Assembly (NCBI RefSeq): GCF_003010965.1
Contig: NZ_PGGM01000012.1
Location: 124,001-188,000, forward strand
Direction of reading: 5' to 3'
Length of the DNA: 64,000 bases
From: Phyllobacterium sophorae
GTDB taxonomy: Bacteria; Pseudomonadota; Alphaproteobacteria; Rhizobiales; Rhizobiaceae
Positions 54,091 through 61,467 of this stretch are shown piece after piece. How positions within the stretch are numbered: position 1 is the first letter of the stretch; every line of letters starts with the position of its first letter. The notes beneath the pieces were generated by a model. The model was not told the DNA's origin. It was given only the letters and a program-made list of their open reading frames with translations, and ran no database searches. The position numbers were made by a program, and so were the translations under genes.

Positions 54091-54541
54091 TTCTGTCCTC
54101 TAACTTGTAAAAGTTTGGCTTAGCAGCGAGAAAATGATCGCCAATACGAAACACAATGATCCAAAAAACGAACGCAGAAACGCCTCCTGCTGCTACGAGG
54201 GAGGCAAAACTCGTCGGGGCCCACAGTTCGCTACCAATGAGCAACGTAGATGCTCCGGCAGCGCCCACCAGTGCCCCCACAATCATGAACGCCGTTGGTG
54301 TCTTTTTCTTTTGCTTGGAACAGACTGCGGTGACGAACGCGGCAGGCAAAAATGAAATCGCTGCGATGAACTCCGCAAATAGAGTCAAAATGAAACCAGC
54401 GGCGGGCATTTCGCCAATATTGTACCCGGAGATAGCTGCAAGCAGCGCCATGCTTGCAATCATTGATGCTGCGGCAAGACCGATCAGGAAGAACGCTACA
54501 CGACCTATGAACATGAGGGTCAAGTTTTTGGATTGGTTCAT
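54083..54541 (-). CDS. Four-helix membrane protein
   Basis: From ATG 54541 the product has 152 residues with four membrane segments (VAFFLIGLAAASMIASMALL, FILTLFAEFIAAISFLPAAF, FMIVGALVGAAGASTLLIG, SLVAAGGVSAFVFWIIVF) and a short cytoplasmic tail. It has no known family motifs. Its 3' end overlaps the SRAP gene by eight bases, so the two are probably co-transcribed and translationally linked. Function unknown. Confidence 0.65.
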   Translation of the reverse strand: MNQSKNLTLMFIGRVAFFLIGLAAASMIASMALLAAISGYNIGEMPAAGFILTLFAEFIAAISFLPAAFVTAVCSKQKKKTPTAFMIVGALVGAAGASTLLIGSELWAPTSFASLVAAGGVSAFVFWIIVFRIGDHFLAAKPNFYKLEDRNV

Positions 54542-54637
54542 ATTGAAGGCCGATGATCTATTGTAAAGGTTGCACTTGAAATAACAGTAATTCAATCCTC
54601 GTCTTAAAGGCGAGACCTATCTGAGTGGAGGGCGGAT

Positions 54638-54855
54638 ATGCTTGAGCAGGAGACGATGAAATGTTGGAAAAAGATGCTCATCGTCTCTGCGGTCTATCTT
54701 ATAGTCGGAGTCATTTTAACGCGCAGTTTCATTTGTCCGGTGGCTTTCTTGCCGGCGCCCTGAGTGGCTTTTTTATCAACTACTCTCATCCCGGGTGGCA
54801 TTTCATCTCCCTTCTTCTGTTTTCGGTGATCGTGGATTGGAGGCGCATTGTCTAA
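54638..54855 (+). pseudogene. Two-helix membrane protein with a frameshift
   Basis: The ATG at 54638 has GGAGGGCGG and encodes a first helix (MLIVSAVYLIVGVILTRSFI), then stops. A frame offset by one base carries a second helix (FISLLLFSVIVDWRRIV) and ends at 54855. Together they would be an ~72-residue membrane protein broken near 54760. If only the first part is translated it is a 41-residue peptide. Confidence 0.42.
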
Positions 54856-55018
54856 TATCTGGAGTAATGAGGATTGGTTCGAAAAATACGAAAATGACCT
54901 TGATATGAAAATGCGGCTGATGACCATCGCACATATCATGCTTCAAGCGACCTTGGTAATTGGCGGTGTGTTCTTGCTTGCAGTTCTCGATATATCCGTT
55001 GCCTGGTTCAGCAAATAG
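54848..55018 (+). CDS. Small membrane protein
   Basis: A TTG start at 54848 is preceded by TTGGAGGCGC and overlaps the end of the previous frame by eight bases. The 56-residue product has a charged part (NEDWFEKYENDLDMKMRL) and one helix (LQATLVIGGVFLLAVLDI). It looks real and translationally coupled to the preceding gene. Function unknown. Confidence 0.5.
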   Translation: MSNIWSNEDWFEKYENDLDMKMRLMTIAHIMLQATLVIGGVFLLAVLDISVAWFSK

Positions 55019-55135
55019 GACAGACCTCTTTTCGTCATTCACCAAAAGGAGCCTGAGGCATCGTTGCCCTTGACGTTATGGGAATATTGGAGCTGCCCCC
55101 CCGCTCGATAACGGCCAATTTAGCTAGCCACTGCT

Positions 55136-55495
55136 TCATTCCACCCAATGCAAAGGGTTTGATGGATCGAACTCCTCGATCTCGTAAGTACCTATCGGGC
55201 CGAGTATCGCGGCGACCCGGGTTACGACGTCCCGATGTATGTGGAAGAAAGCGTAATAGTACGGATCGGCGACGCGTTTGATGTATTCTTCCGGCAGGTT
55301 TCTTGCATAGTCGTGATAAAACTCAAGCGATTTAGCAGTGGAATTGACCTCGCGAATATTTTGGGACGTTCGCTCGTCGTTGTTTCGATACGGATGCCGC
55401 ATAACAAAATGCATCCGCTCAATTGCGTCGGGATATCGTTCGAGGTGAATTCTCAGAAACTCGTTCACCTGATCATCGGTAAAGTATTTTCCCAC
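55136..55495 (-). CDS. Unknown soluble protein in a small-protein cluster
   Basis: From GTG 55495 (CGGAGC site) the product has 119 residues. It reads FTDDQVNEFLRIHLERYP, HPYRNNDERTSQNIREVNS and YHDYARNLPEEYIKRVADP, with an end FDPSNPLHWVE. It is helical, without Cys or membrane segment, AT-rich. A longer frame reaches 55633, but its start overlaps the upstream small gene out of frame. No family recognised. It is the third gene of an unusual cluster with two tiny membrane proteins. Confidence 0.6.
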   Translation of the reverse strand: MGKYFTDDQVNEFLRIHLERYPDAIERMHFVMRHPYRNNDERTSQNIREVNSTAKSLEFYHDYARNLPEEYIKRVADPYYYAFFHIHRDVVTRVAAILGPIGTYEIEEFDPSNPLHWVE

Positions 55496-55509
55496 GTTTG
55501 AAGCTCCGG

Positions 55510-55662
55510 TCACCGGTACACTGTAGCGCCAAGAAGGTAGATTAACGCTAGCAAGACGATCCCCACGATTACAGCGATGACCTTCAACAACCCTTTGAGT
55601 AATGCCCAATCTTGTTTGTCCATTGGAGCGCAATAACCGCCATCAGCTAAGACGCTGTTCAT
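55510..55662 (-). CDS. Tiny membrane protein, tandem paralogue 2
   Basis: A 50-residue product from ATG 55662: MNSVLADGGYCAPMDKQDW, then LLKGLLKVIAVIVGIVLLAL and a stop soon after. The N-terminal MNSxLAxGGYxAPMDxxDWxLLK pattern matches the preceding protein (55643-55894), so this is a tandem duplicate. Its start lies 20 bases inside the upstream gene. One helix is predicted. Confidence 0.6.
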   Translation of the reverse strand: MNSVLADGGYCAPMDKQDWALLKGLLKVIAVIVGIVLLALIYLLGATVYR

Positions 55663-55894
55663 AGGTTTGCACATCGACCACTGAGTATGGCGCTATATGT
55701 GGACTACCGACAAATCCATATTTTCCACTTGGGCTGGTAGGTTCCCCAAAAATGGCACCAAGAAAGGCGAAGATTGCCAGCACTATTATCCCGACGATAA
55801 TAATCGGGATTGCTATCAATATTTTTTTCAAAAGTTTCCAATCGCCTGAGTCCATTGGAGCAGAATAGCCGCCGCCAGCTAAGAAGCTGTTCAC
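55643..55894 (-). CDS. Tiny membrane protein, tandem paralogue 1
   Basis: Starts at GTG 55894 and yields 83 residues: MNSFLAGGGYSAPMDSGDWK, LLKKILIAIPIIIVGIIVLA, and a tail with GKYGFVGSPHIAPYSVVDV. One membrane helix. The conserved Gly-Gly-Tyr...Ala-Pro-Met-Asp start is shared with paralogue 2. The three genes at 55136-55894 form one probable transcript with a 20-base overlap and a 14-base gap. Function unknown. Confidence 0.6.
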   Translation of the reverse strand: MNSFLAGGGYSAPMDSGDWKLLKKILIAIPIIIVGIIVLAIFAFLGAIFGEPTSPSGKYGFVGSPHIAPYSVVDVQTYEQRLS

Positions 55895-55992
55895 AGGTTT
55901 TCTAAAATCTTAAACGACTGTTTCAACAGCGCATCGTTCATAGCGCGTTTACTCGTCTCTGCTATCTGAGAGTCACAACCTGAAGGTGATGG

Positions 55993-56115
55993 ATGGACAG
56001 GCTTAATCTTATTTGGAATGAGTTAACACTCGGACCGGTAAGCGTGTTTTCGGTCCTGTCGCTTTTAGGTGTCGCTGTTCTCGTCATATCGGGCCTGTCG
56101 CAACGTCAGTTTTAA
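55993..56115 (+). CDS. Very small membrane peptide
   Basis: From ATG 55993, 40 residues: MDRLNLIWNELTLGPVSVF, then a helix SVLSLLGVAVLVISGL. GAAGGTG before the start may be a ribosome site. Together with the next gene it may be a broken two-helix protein. Confidence 0.4.
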   Translation: MDRLNLIWNELTLGPVSVFSVLSLLGVAVLVISGLSQRQF

Positions 56116-56128
56116 ATGGGCCGTCCTG

Positions 56129-56296
56129 ATGGCCCTGGTGATCGCCTTGATACGAATACCGCTCACTCGATACAAACAAGAGTTGCTTGGCATTCACGAT
56201 GACGGGTTAGTCGCGTTTAATGCATTCATGACATTCTTCGTTATGGCCGCTGGCTTTGCCATTTTCCGATGGTTTCACAAGCGGACCGTGGCTTAA
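56129..56296 (+). CDS. Small membrane protein
   Basis: From ATG 56129, 55 residues with two hydrophobic parts (MALVIALIRIPL and AFMTFFVMAAGFAIF) around a polar loop (RYKQELLGIHDDGLVA). The frame extends upstream but overlaps the previous gene in another frame, so the start is uncertain. No family recognised. Confidence 0.42.
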   Translation: MALVIALIRIPLTRYKQELLGIHDDGLVAFNAFMTFFVMAAGFAIFRWFHKRTVA

Positions 56297-56432
56297 ATCT
56301 TCCCGGCGTTCTTGGTGCGAAAAAGGTCCGTTCCGAAAATAGCCACTTCGCTGGCGGAGGATCATCGTCCGCAAGCGTGTCCGAGGTGAATTTATTCTTG
56401 ACGCTCTGGGAATATGTTCTCATTCTGTTCGC

Positions 56433-56690
56433 ATGACAAGAACTATGCAGACACTAGGGCAGGCGGCTCGCCAAGGCATGCTGGTGCGGGTGACGTGCCG
56501 GAGATGCGAGAAGGTTGGCTTCTTCGTCGCCAGCGATCTGGCCAATGTAAATGGCCACGGCCGAACCTTTGAGAGTTTGAGGTTTCGCTGCAAAGAATGC
56601 GATGTGGTCGATTGCGAAGCCGTCGCCTTTGAAGATGACCGTGACCGGGTCAACAAGAAGCGGATTGTCTGGCGTCCGGCACAGATGTAG
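56433..56690 (+). CDS. Zinc-ribbon protein, pair member 1, copy 2
   Basis: An 85-residue product from ATG 56433: MTRTMQTLGQAARQGMLVRV, then TCRRCEKVGFFVASDLANVN, FRCKECDVVDCEAVAFEDD and KKRIVWRPAQM. It has two Cys pairs and is nearly the same as copy 1 (46057-46257) from the Cys pair on. This copy has a full N-terminus. It stops two bases before the next gene, so the pair is coupled. Function unknown; nucleic-acid or protein contact is plausible. Confidence 0.68.
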   Translation: MTRTMQTLGQAARQGMLVRVTCRRCEKVGFFVASDLANVNGHGRTFESLRFRCKECDVVDCEAVAFEDDRDRVNKKRIVWRPAQM

Positions 56691-56692
56691 CC

Positions 56693-56935
56693 ATGTCCAT
56701 TTCCCTCAATACAGTTGGTGCGTTGATCGACAACGCACACAATCTGCGCGCCTATTGCTGCTCATGCCATCATTGCGTGAAACTGGATCTGGAAGCCCTT
56801 GCCCTCCAACTTGGCCGGGGTCACGGCACCATGCATGACGATTTGGTGCCTAAGCTTAAATGCTCGCTTTGCGGCTCAAGGGATGTCGGCCTGATTCTAT
56901 CTACTAAGGAGACGGAAGGGGTGGGGCAAGTGTAA
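56693..56935 (+). CDS. Zinc-ribbon protein, pair member 2, copy 2
   Basis: An 80-residue product from ATG 56693: SISLNTVGALIDNAHNLRA, CCSCHHCVKLDLEAL, then DDLVPKLKCSLCGSRDVGL. Two Cys pairs (CxxC) lie about 30 residues apart. The whole product matches the protein at 46254-46508. Both copies keep the order ribbon 1-ribbon 2, so they likely work together. Confidence 0.68.
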   Translation: MSISLNTVGALIDNAHNLRAYCCSCHHCVKLDLEALALQLGRGHGTMHDDLVPKLKCSLCGSRDVGLILSTKETEGVGQV

Positions 56936-57153
56936 AAACGTTCCAATTTCTCATTGTTAGTTGGAACACGTTGATGTCACGCGGGAACGCTAACCGGGAC
57001 GAGCACGTTGCAAAAAGGTGGTCGCGTTGGTTCGCCCCTTGATTTCCGTTGGTCGCCTAGCTCGGGCAGTTTTGGAAACCTCGTGCGCTCAGCACCACTA
57101 TTGGCTTTTCCTCTATTCCCCTGCGATGTTGCGCTGATTGTTCACAAGACCGC

Positions 57154-58389
57154 TTAGTGCCCACCCAACACCAGAGTCTGGACGGGCAGCATCAGCGCCT
57201 GAATTCGAAGAATCATCGCATGCACGATCGCTACCGCATCCACGACGTGCAGGAAGAGCCAACGTGACGTGCTGATGTCTTTCGCCGCGAGCGCATCGTG
57301 GTTGTTGGTATACGCGTTTGCAATGCAACTACTGCCCGGCGGTAGGCCTGCCTGCTGCCCCGAATAGAGCGGCTCGAGGAACACGGTGAGCGTTCCCCCC
57401 TGCGCAATCTGTCTTACATCGACAAGCTGGTCTGTCGGCCGCAATTGTCCAGCGGCGATAACATCCTGTACTTCAGTGACGACCATGGGAATGATCGTAA
57501 ATGGCTTGCCGATGCACGTGGCCTCGGCAATCATCCCCTTTTTCATCACCTGCGCCCCGACCTGACCAAAACCGGCAATTAGGGCTACCCGTCCGGCTTC
57601 TTCGGGAACGAGGATCCCTGCGGGCCGGATCATCGTGTTGACCACGTCGCCGGGCCGAAGCGTGAACTGCTGGACGGTTCCAGCGACGCCGGCCCGAACC
57701 AGGGTCTTATCCAGCTCGACTTGTGCCTGCGCGAGCGCTGCCTCTGCACTCGCCTTCTGAGCAGGCAGGAGCGATTCCAGCTTTGTCTCGATCGTCCGCT
57801 TGTTTGCAACAGAGGCATCAAGCGCACCTTTCCGGCCGTCCGCGACGACTTGCAAGCGCTCAACCTCGCGGACCGAAACGTCCGCCTTGCGCCGCAGAAG
57901 CTCTTGCCTCGTCGCCAACTCGTCCAAAGCTTGCTGGTATGCGCCCTGCGCCTGCTGAATGAGACCGTCCGCCGCGGCCAGTTCTGTCTGCGCCACCGTC
58001 GTCTCGGCGACGATCTCAGCTATGCGGCGTTGCGCCGTCTCCCGCGCTGCCTCCTGTTCGGAGCTGTCGAGTCGGAATAGAGGGTCTCCGGCTTGAACCT
58101 TCGCATTGACGCCAACGCCAACAAACACTTCGGCAACGCGGCCGGTGGTTTCCGGAAGGATCGTCACGGTACGGAATACCGCGGTGACATTCTTCGTCGA
58201 CGGATGATAGTAGAAAATCAGGGTGATCAACGCAACGGTCAGCAGCAAGCATGCGGTGATACCCCAGCGTAGCTCGTACCACACGGTGTAAAGCGTGATC
58301 TCCCGACCGAGACGCTTGCCTTGCGCGTAGCGGCGGAAGAGATAATCGGGAAAGATCGTGAGCATTGAACAGAGAAGCAGCTCCAACAT
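57154..58389 (-). CDS. HlyD/EmrA-type membrane fusion protein
   Basis: A 411-residue periplasmic adaptor. It has an N-terminal membrane helix (GITACLLLTVALITLIFY), a lipoyl/barrel-sandwich part (GRVAEVFVGVGVNAKVQAGDP), a long coiled coil (~130-230, with AQTELAAADGLIQQAQGAYQ), the second half of the sandwich (TLVRAGVAGTVQQFTLRPGD), and a beta-barrel. The C-terminal end is hydrophobic. It is a partner for an inner membrane exporter, but no transporter gene is next to it; the small gene upstream is the only partner. Similar YibH-YibI pairs exist in enterobacteria. Confidence 0.86.
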   Translation of the reverse strand: MLELLLCSMLTIFPDYLFRRYAQGKRLGREITLYTVWYELRWGITACLLLTVALITLIFYYHPSTKNVTAVFRTVTILPETTGRVAEVFVGVGVNAKVQAGDPLFRLDSSEQEAARETAQRRIAEIVAETTVAQTELAAADGLIQQAQGAYQQALDELATRQELLRRKADVSVREVERLQVVADGRKGALDASVANKRTIETKLESLLPAQKASAEAALAQAQVELDKTLVRAGVAGTVQQFTLRPGDVVNTMIRPAGILVPEEAGRVALIAGFGQVGAQVMKKGMIAEATCIGKPFTIIPMVVTEVQDVIAAGQLRPTDQLVDVRQIAQGGTLTVFLEPLYSGQQAGLPPGSSCIANAYTNNHDALAAKDISTSRWLFLHVVDAVAIVHAMILRIQALMLPVQTLVLGGH

Positions 58390-58392
58390 AAT

Positions 58393-58812
58393 CTAGACAC
58401 TCTCACGCACAATCTTGATTTTCGGCTCAGGCTCGGGCTCGGGTGCGACTGTTGCCTCTTCGGCGGTATCGCGCCCCGACAGTTTCTCCAGCGACTGTGC
58501 AATTGAACCCATTGGCGTCGAAAAATCCGGCAGATCAATCAGCGCCAACAACAGGCCGGCGATCCAAAAGATATGGTTGTGGGTAAACAGGGAGATCAGC
58601 GCCAGGACGGCCACAATCTCCATTTGCACTTTTTTGCCGCGATGCGCCATTCGTTCGGGAAGAGCATGGATTTGAAAGTAGAGATTACCAATCATAAGAA
58701 CGGCGGCCAAAAGGACCACGGCGACCACGGTGAACAGCCAATCGCTTTGGCCGGGAGCAGTGATGAAGACCGGTAAGTGCTCAATCGCTGCCGGATGTAA
58801 AGTGTCAGCCAT
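58393..58812 (-). CDS. Inner membrane partner of the HlyD-like protein
   Basis: The ATG at 58812 (MADTLHPAAIEHLPVF) gives 139 residues with two or three membrane helices (WLFTVVAVVLLAAVLMIGNL and IVAVLALISLFTHNHIFWIA) and a charged tail with repeated Pro-Glu (EPEPEPEPK). It ends three bases before the HlyD gene, so both are in one operon. Members at this position (YibI-like) have unknown roles, perhaps in assembling the adaptor. An ATG/GTG upstream is unlikely to be used. Confidence 0.68.
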   Translation of the reverse strand: MADTLHPAAIEHLPVFITAPGQSDWLFTVVAVVLLAAVLMIGNLYFQIHALPERMAHRGKKVQMEIVAVLALISLFTHNHIFWIAGLLLALIDLPDFSTPMGSIAQSLEKLSGRDTAEEATVAPEPEPEPKIKIVRESV

Positions 58813-58953
58813 GTCGCGTATTCTCCCGGAATGCATGCCGCGACTAAGTTTCAGGATCACTCCTTGCACACGAATATGCATCTCGTCGGCATTAGAGGAA
58901 AGTACGTAACAGTAACTAACACGGCATCCCTTCGTCGAGAGGTCGAGATTGAA

Positions 58954-59166
58954 ATGAGTAAAGGCGTGAGAATGTGGTTCGGATATACGCTCTCGGAGGA
59001 TGGTGTTTGGGAGGCCGTCTGCTACCGCACAAACTTCGGCAATCCACCTTTGGAAAATAGCCTACGCACTGAAATGGTCGAGGTGCCGGCCGATTGCATA
59101 GGCGCCGACGGCGAGCCCATTTTCGCAAAGCTACGTGATCGGTTTCCTCTGGAGGTTGAGGAGTAA
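58954..59166 (+). CDS. MWFGY-type small protein, copy 2
   Basis: From ATG 58954 the product has 70 residues: MSKGVRMWFGYTLSEDGVW, CYRTNFG, ENSLRTEMVEVPADCIG, ADGEPIFAKLRDRFPLEVEE. It is the full-length form of the gene at 49593. It is acidic at the end and has two Cys. The GGTCGAGATTGAA site before the ATG is weak. It lies between the HlyD operon and the integrase. Function unknown. Confidence 0.6.
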   Translation: MSKGVRMWFGYTLSEDGVWEAVCYRTNFGNPPLENSLRTEMVEVPADCIGADGEPIFAKLRDRFPLEVEE

Positions 59167-59322
59167 CGACGACGGGAGCCCGCGTCATATCGATCTGTGC
59201 AGAGTATGGCATATCGTTGGCGGCCGGCTTATCAAGGCATCCGTCAGACGCTGGCAGTTGTGACCATGGAACGGATAGTAAGAAAAGGGATGGCGCGGAC
59301 TATCGGCCTGCCACGCCGGAAC

Positions 59323-60291
59323 TTAACCCGGGGACGTCATCTTTTTTAGCCACTTCCAATTCGCGTACTTGTCGCCTGTCTGCCGCAGGTGGGTGTAACG
59401 CTTCAAGCTGGTCCACGAACGATGTCCGGACACTGCAGCTGCATGCGGAATGTTCAATCCCATTTCGAACAGCCGGGAAACGCCCTCGTGCCGCAAATCA
59501 TGGAAGTGCAGATCCTCAATTCCTAACAATGGCCCTGCGCGCGTGAACGATGCGCTGATCGCATCGGGGCTATATGGGAATATCTCCGTACTGCCGCGAT
59601 CCATGGTCTGGATCACTTGCAGTGCCTCCGCAGGAAGGTCGCACCAGACATGGTTGCCGATCTTTTCGCCTGGGTTCTTCATATCGCGCACGAGAATGCG
59701 TTTTCCTTCCTCATCCAAATCCGACCAGGCAATCCGCGTGATCTCTTCGAGCCGGCGGGTCGAGAAGATTGCGAAGGCTATGATCTTCGTCATCGGAGCA
59801 GAATCCGGCCTGCGCTTTGTCCGGAGGTCGAAATGTTCCATGAACTTGTCGAGTTCTCCAAGGGTAGGGCGGCGGGACCGTGCCTGGCTCTTGCTCGTGA
59901 CACCCAGTCGGTTCGTGACCGCTTGCGCGTCCTTCATTGCCTGTTGGCTGAGCGGGTAATTCCATGCCGGGCGTGCGATGGCAAAAACCGACGCCAGATG
60001 CGAAATGTAGTTTCCGACTGTCTGGGGAAGACAATACTTCAAGAGCAGCTGTGCGAACTCGACAATGGCGGCACTGTCGATCTGTTCGCACGTTAACTTT
60101 GCTATGTCGTAAGTTCTGACAGAGGCGAGAACCTGCTTTTTGGTCTTGCCGAAATCTTTGGTCGATTCCCTGATATAGCGGTCAATGACATCGTCGAGAG
60201 TGACACCAGATGTTTTTGCTCTTTCGACCGCGCCCGGCACCGCAAGAATGCTCAATTGTGAGGTGAATATTGTGCAGACCACCATGCACAA
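59323..60291 (-). CDS. Tyrosine recombinase (phage-type integrase), N-terminus truncated
   Basis: A 322-residue protein with the C-terminal catalytic domain of tyrosine recombinases: Arg in FSTRRLEEITR, HDLRHEGVSRL (His-x-x-Arg), SGHRSW, and the nucleophile Tyr in LKRYTHLRQ. The core-binding helices (DRYIRESTKDFGKTKKQ) are present. The usual N-terminal arm-binding domain (~60 residues) is missing; the frame starts with an unrelated hydrophobic piece (MCMVVCTIFTSQLSILAV). It therefore may not bind att arm sites and is perhaps inactive. Its place at the right edge of the mosaic region suggests it belongs to the element that brought these genes. Confidence 0.82.
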   Translation of the reverse strand: MCMVVCTIFTSQLSILAVPGAVERAKTSGVTLDDVIDRYIRESTKDFGKTKKQVLASVRTYDIAKLTCEQIDSAAIVEFAQLLLKYCLPQTVGNYISHLASVFAIARPAWNYPLSQQAMKDAQAVTNRLGVTSKSQARSRRPTLGELDKFMEHFDLRTKRRPDSAPMTKIIAFAIFSTRRLEEITRIAWSDLDEEGKRILVRDMKNPGEKIGNHVWCDLPAEALQVIQTMDRGSTEIFPYSPDAISASFTRAGPLLGIEDLHFHDLRHEGVSRLFEMGLNIPHAAAVSGHRSWTSLKRYTHLRQTGDKYANWKWLKKMTSPG

Positions 60292-60410
60292 TTGCCTTGT
60301 GGGAAATCCCTTAAGAAGAGCGTCGCTGTCAAGATTGCCACGGCAACGCCGATTGCCAGTCCTGTTAATGCAATCTCTTGGGGAACGACCCGCTCGTGGG
60401 CCCCAGCCAT
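60252..60410 (-). CDS. Possible small membrane protein beside the integrase
   Basis: From ATG 60410 a 52-residue frame reads MAGAHERVVPQEIALTGLA, then a helix GVAVAILTATLFL. It overlaps the start of the integrase in another frame. The sequence may be the end of a lost gene at the point where the integrase was truncated. Weak evidence. Confidence 0.32.
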   Translation of the reverse strand: MAGAHERVVPQEIALTGLAIGVAVAILTATLFLRDFPQGNCAWWSAQYSPHN

Positions 60411-60550
60411 GGGGCAGGGCCTAAATCGCGACGCGCCCAATGCGGTATCGGCTGAAAAAAACTCGTTCGAGTCATGTCGGATTGTGGAAACGCCGTTCGT
60501 CTTTTAATCGGCGCCGGCATGGCCGCGCAAGATTACGAGGAGGTGTATCG

Positions 60551-61414
60551 ATGTTGCGAACCGTTCTGATTGCCGCGGCGATGCTTGTGGCCGGCGCTGC
60601 GGTCGCCGAACCCGAACCCGCGGGCAACCGGGTTGAGGTCAATGGGATGCAGATGTATTACGAGGTCTCAGGCGAGGGCGATCCGCTCGTCGTGCTACAC
60701 GGCGCCTACATGAACATTCCCTCCATGGGTGCGATCATCCCCAGGCTTGCCAGGACCCACAAGGTCTACGCGCTTGAGCTGCAGGGCCACGGCCGCACCA
60801 CCGACATAGACCGGCCGATCACCTATCCCAACCTGGCCGATGACGTTGCCGCTTTCATGAACGCCGTTGATCTGAAAAAAGCCGACGTCTTCGGTTACTC
60901 CATGGGGGCGGCGGCCGGCCTGCAACTGGCCATTCGCCACCCGGAAAAAGTAAACAGGTTGATTGCTGCTTCCGTCGCTTACGATGCTGAAGGCTGGCAG
61001 CCGGAGTTCAAGGCCTTTATCCCGCAGATGTCGGTCGAGATGTTTGTCGGCATGCCCTTTGCACAGGCGTATCGCAAGCTCGCCGCCGACCCCAACGGGT
61101 TTCCCGCCCTCGTCAAGAAGCTGATCGCGCTTGAACACGAGCCCATGGCGTGGGAAGCCGATGTCAGGGCGCTCAAGGCCCCAGTGCTGATCATCAGCGG
61201 GGACGCGGATGTGGCGACACTCCAACATTCAGTGGCCATGTTCCGGTTGCTTGGCGGCGGCGTCATGGGTGATATGGGCAAGCCGCTGCCGGCCTCACGC
61301 TTTGCCGTCCTGCCGGCGACGTCGCACACCGCAGTGATCAACCAACCCGATCTACTGTATTCGTTCATCGAACCTTTTTTGAAAAACGAGACGCCGAAAG
61401 GGATGTTTGAATGA
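60551..61414 (+). CDS. Secreted alpha/beta hydrolase
   Basis: The ATG at 60551 follows AGGAGGTGTATCG and opens a signal peptide (LRTVLIAAAMLVAGAAVA, cleaved before EPE). The 287-residue protein has an alpha/beta hydrolase fold: oxyanion HGAYMN, nucleophile GYSMGAAAG (Ser), acid SGDADV, and catalytic His in TSHTAVI. Periplasmic esterase or lactonase activity is possible. It is monocistronic, convergent with the LacI gene. The longer frame upstream (Arg-rich) is not translated. Confidence 0.87.
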   Translation: MLRTVLIAAAMLVAGAAVAEPEPAGNRVEVNGMQMYYEVSGEGDPLVVLHGAYMNIPSMGAIIPRLARTHKVYALELQGHGRTTDIDRPITYPNLADDVAAFMNAVDLKKADVFGYSMGAAAGLQLAIRHPEKVNRLIAASVAYDAEGWQPEFKAFIPQMSVEMFVGMPFAQAYRKLAADPNGFPALVKKLIALEHEPMAWEADVRALKAPVLIISGDADVATLQHSVAMFRLLGGGVMGDMGKPLPASRFAVLPATSHTAVINQPDLLYSFIEPFLKNETPKGMFE

Positions 61415-61467
61415 GGGCTTTTGCGGGGCGAAACGTGTTGTGAACGGTGTCGGCTCGCTCCGCCTTG

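Noticed and set aside
56984-57009. GGAAC-N17-CGTT match on the plus strand
   Set aside because: No plus-strand gene follows within a reasonable distance; the next gene is on the other strand and ends there.
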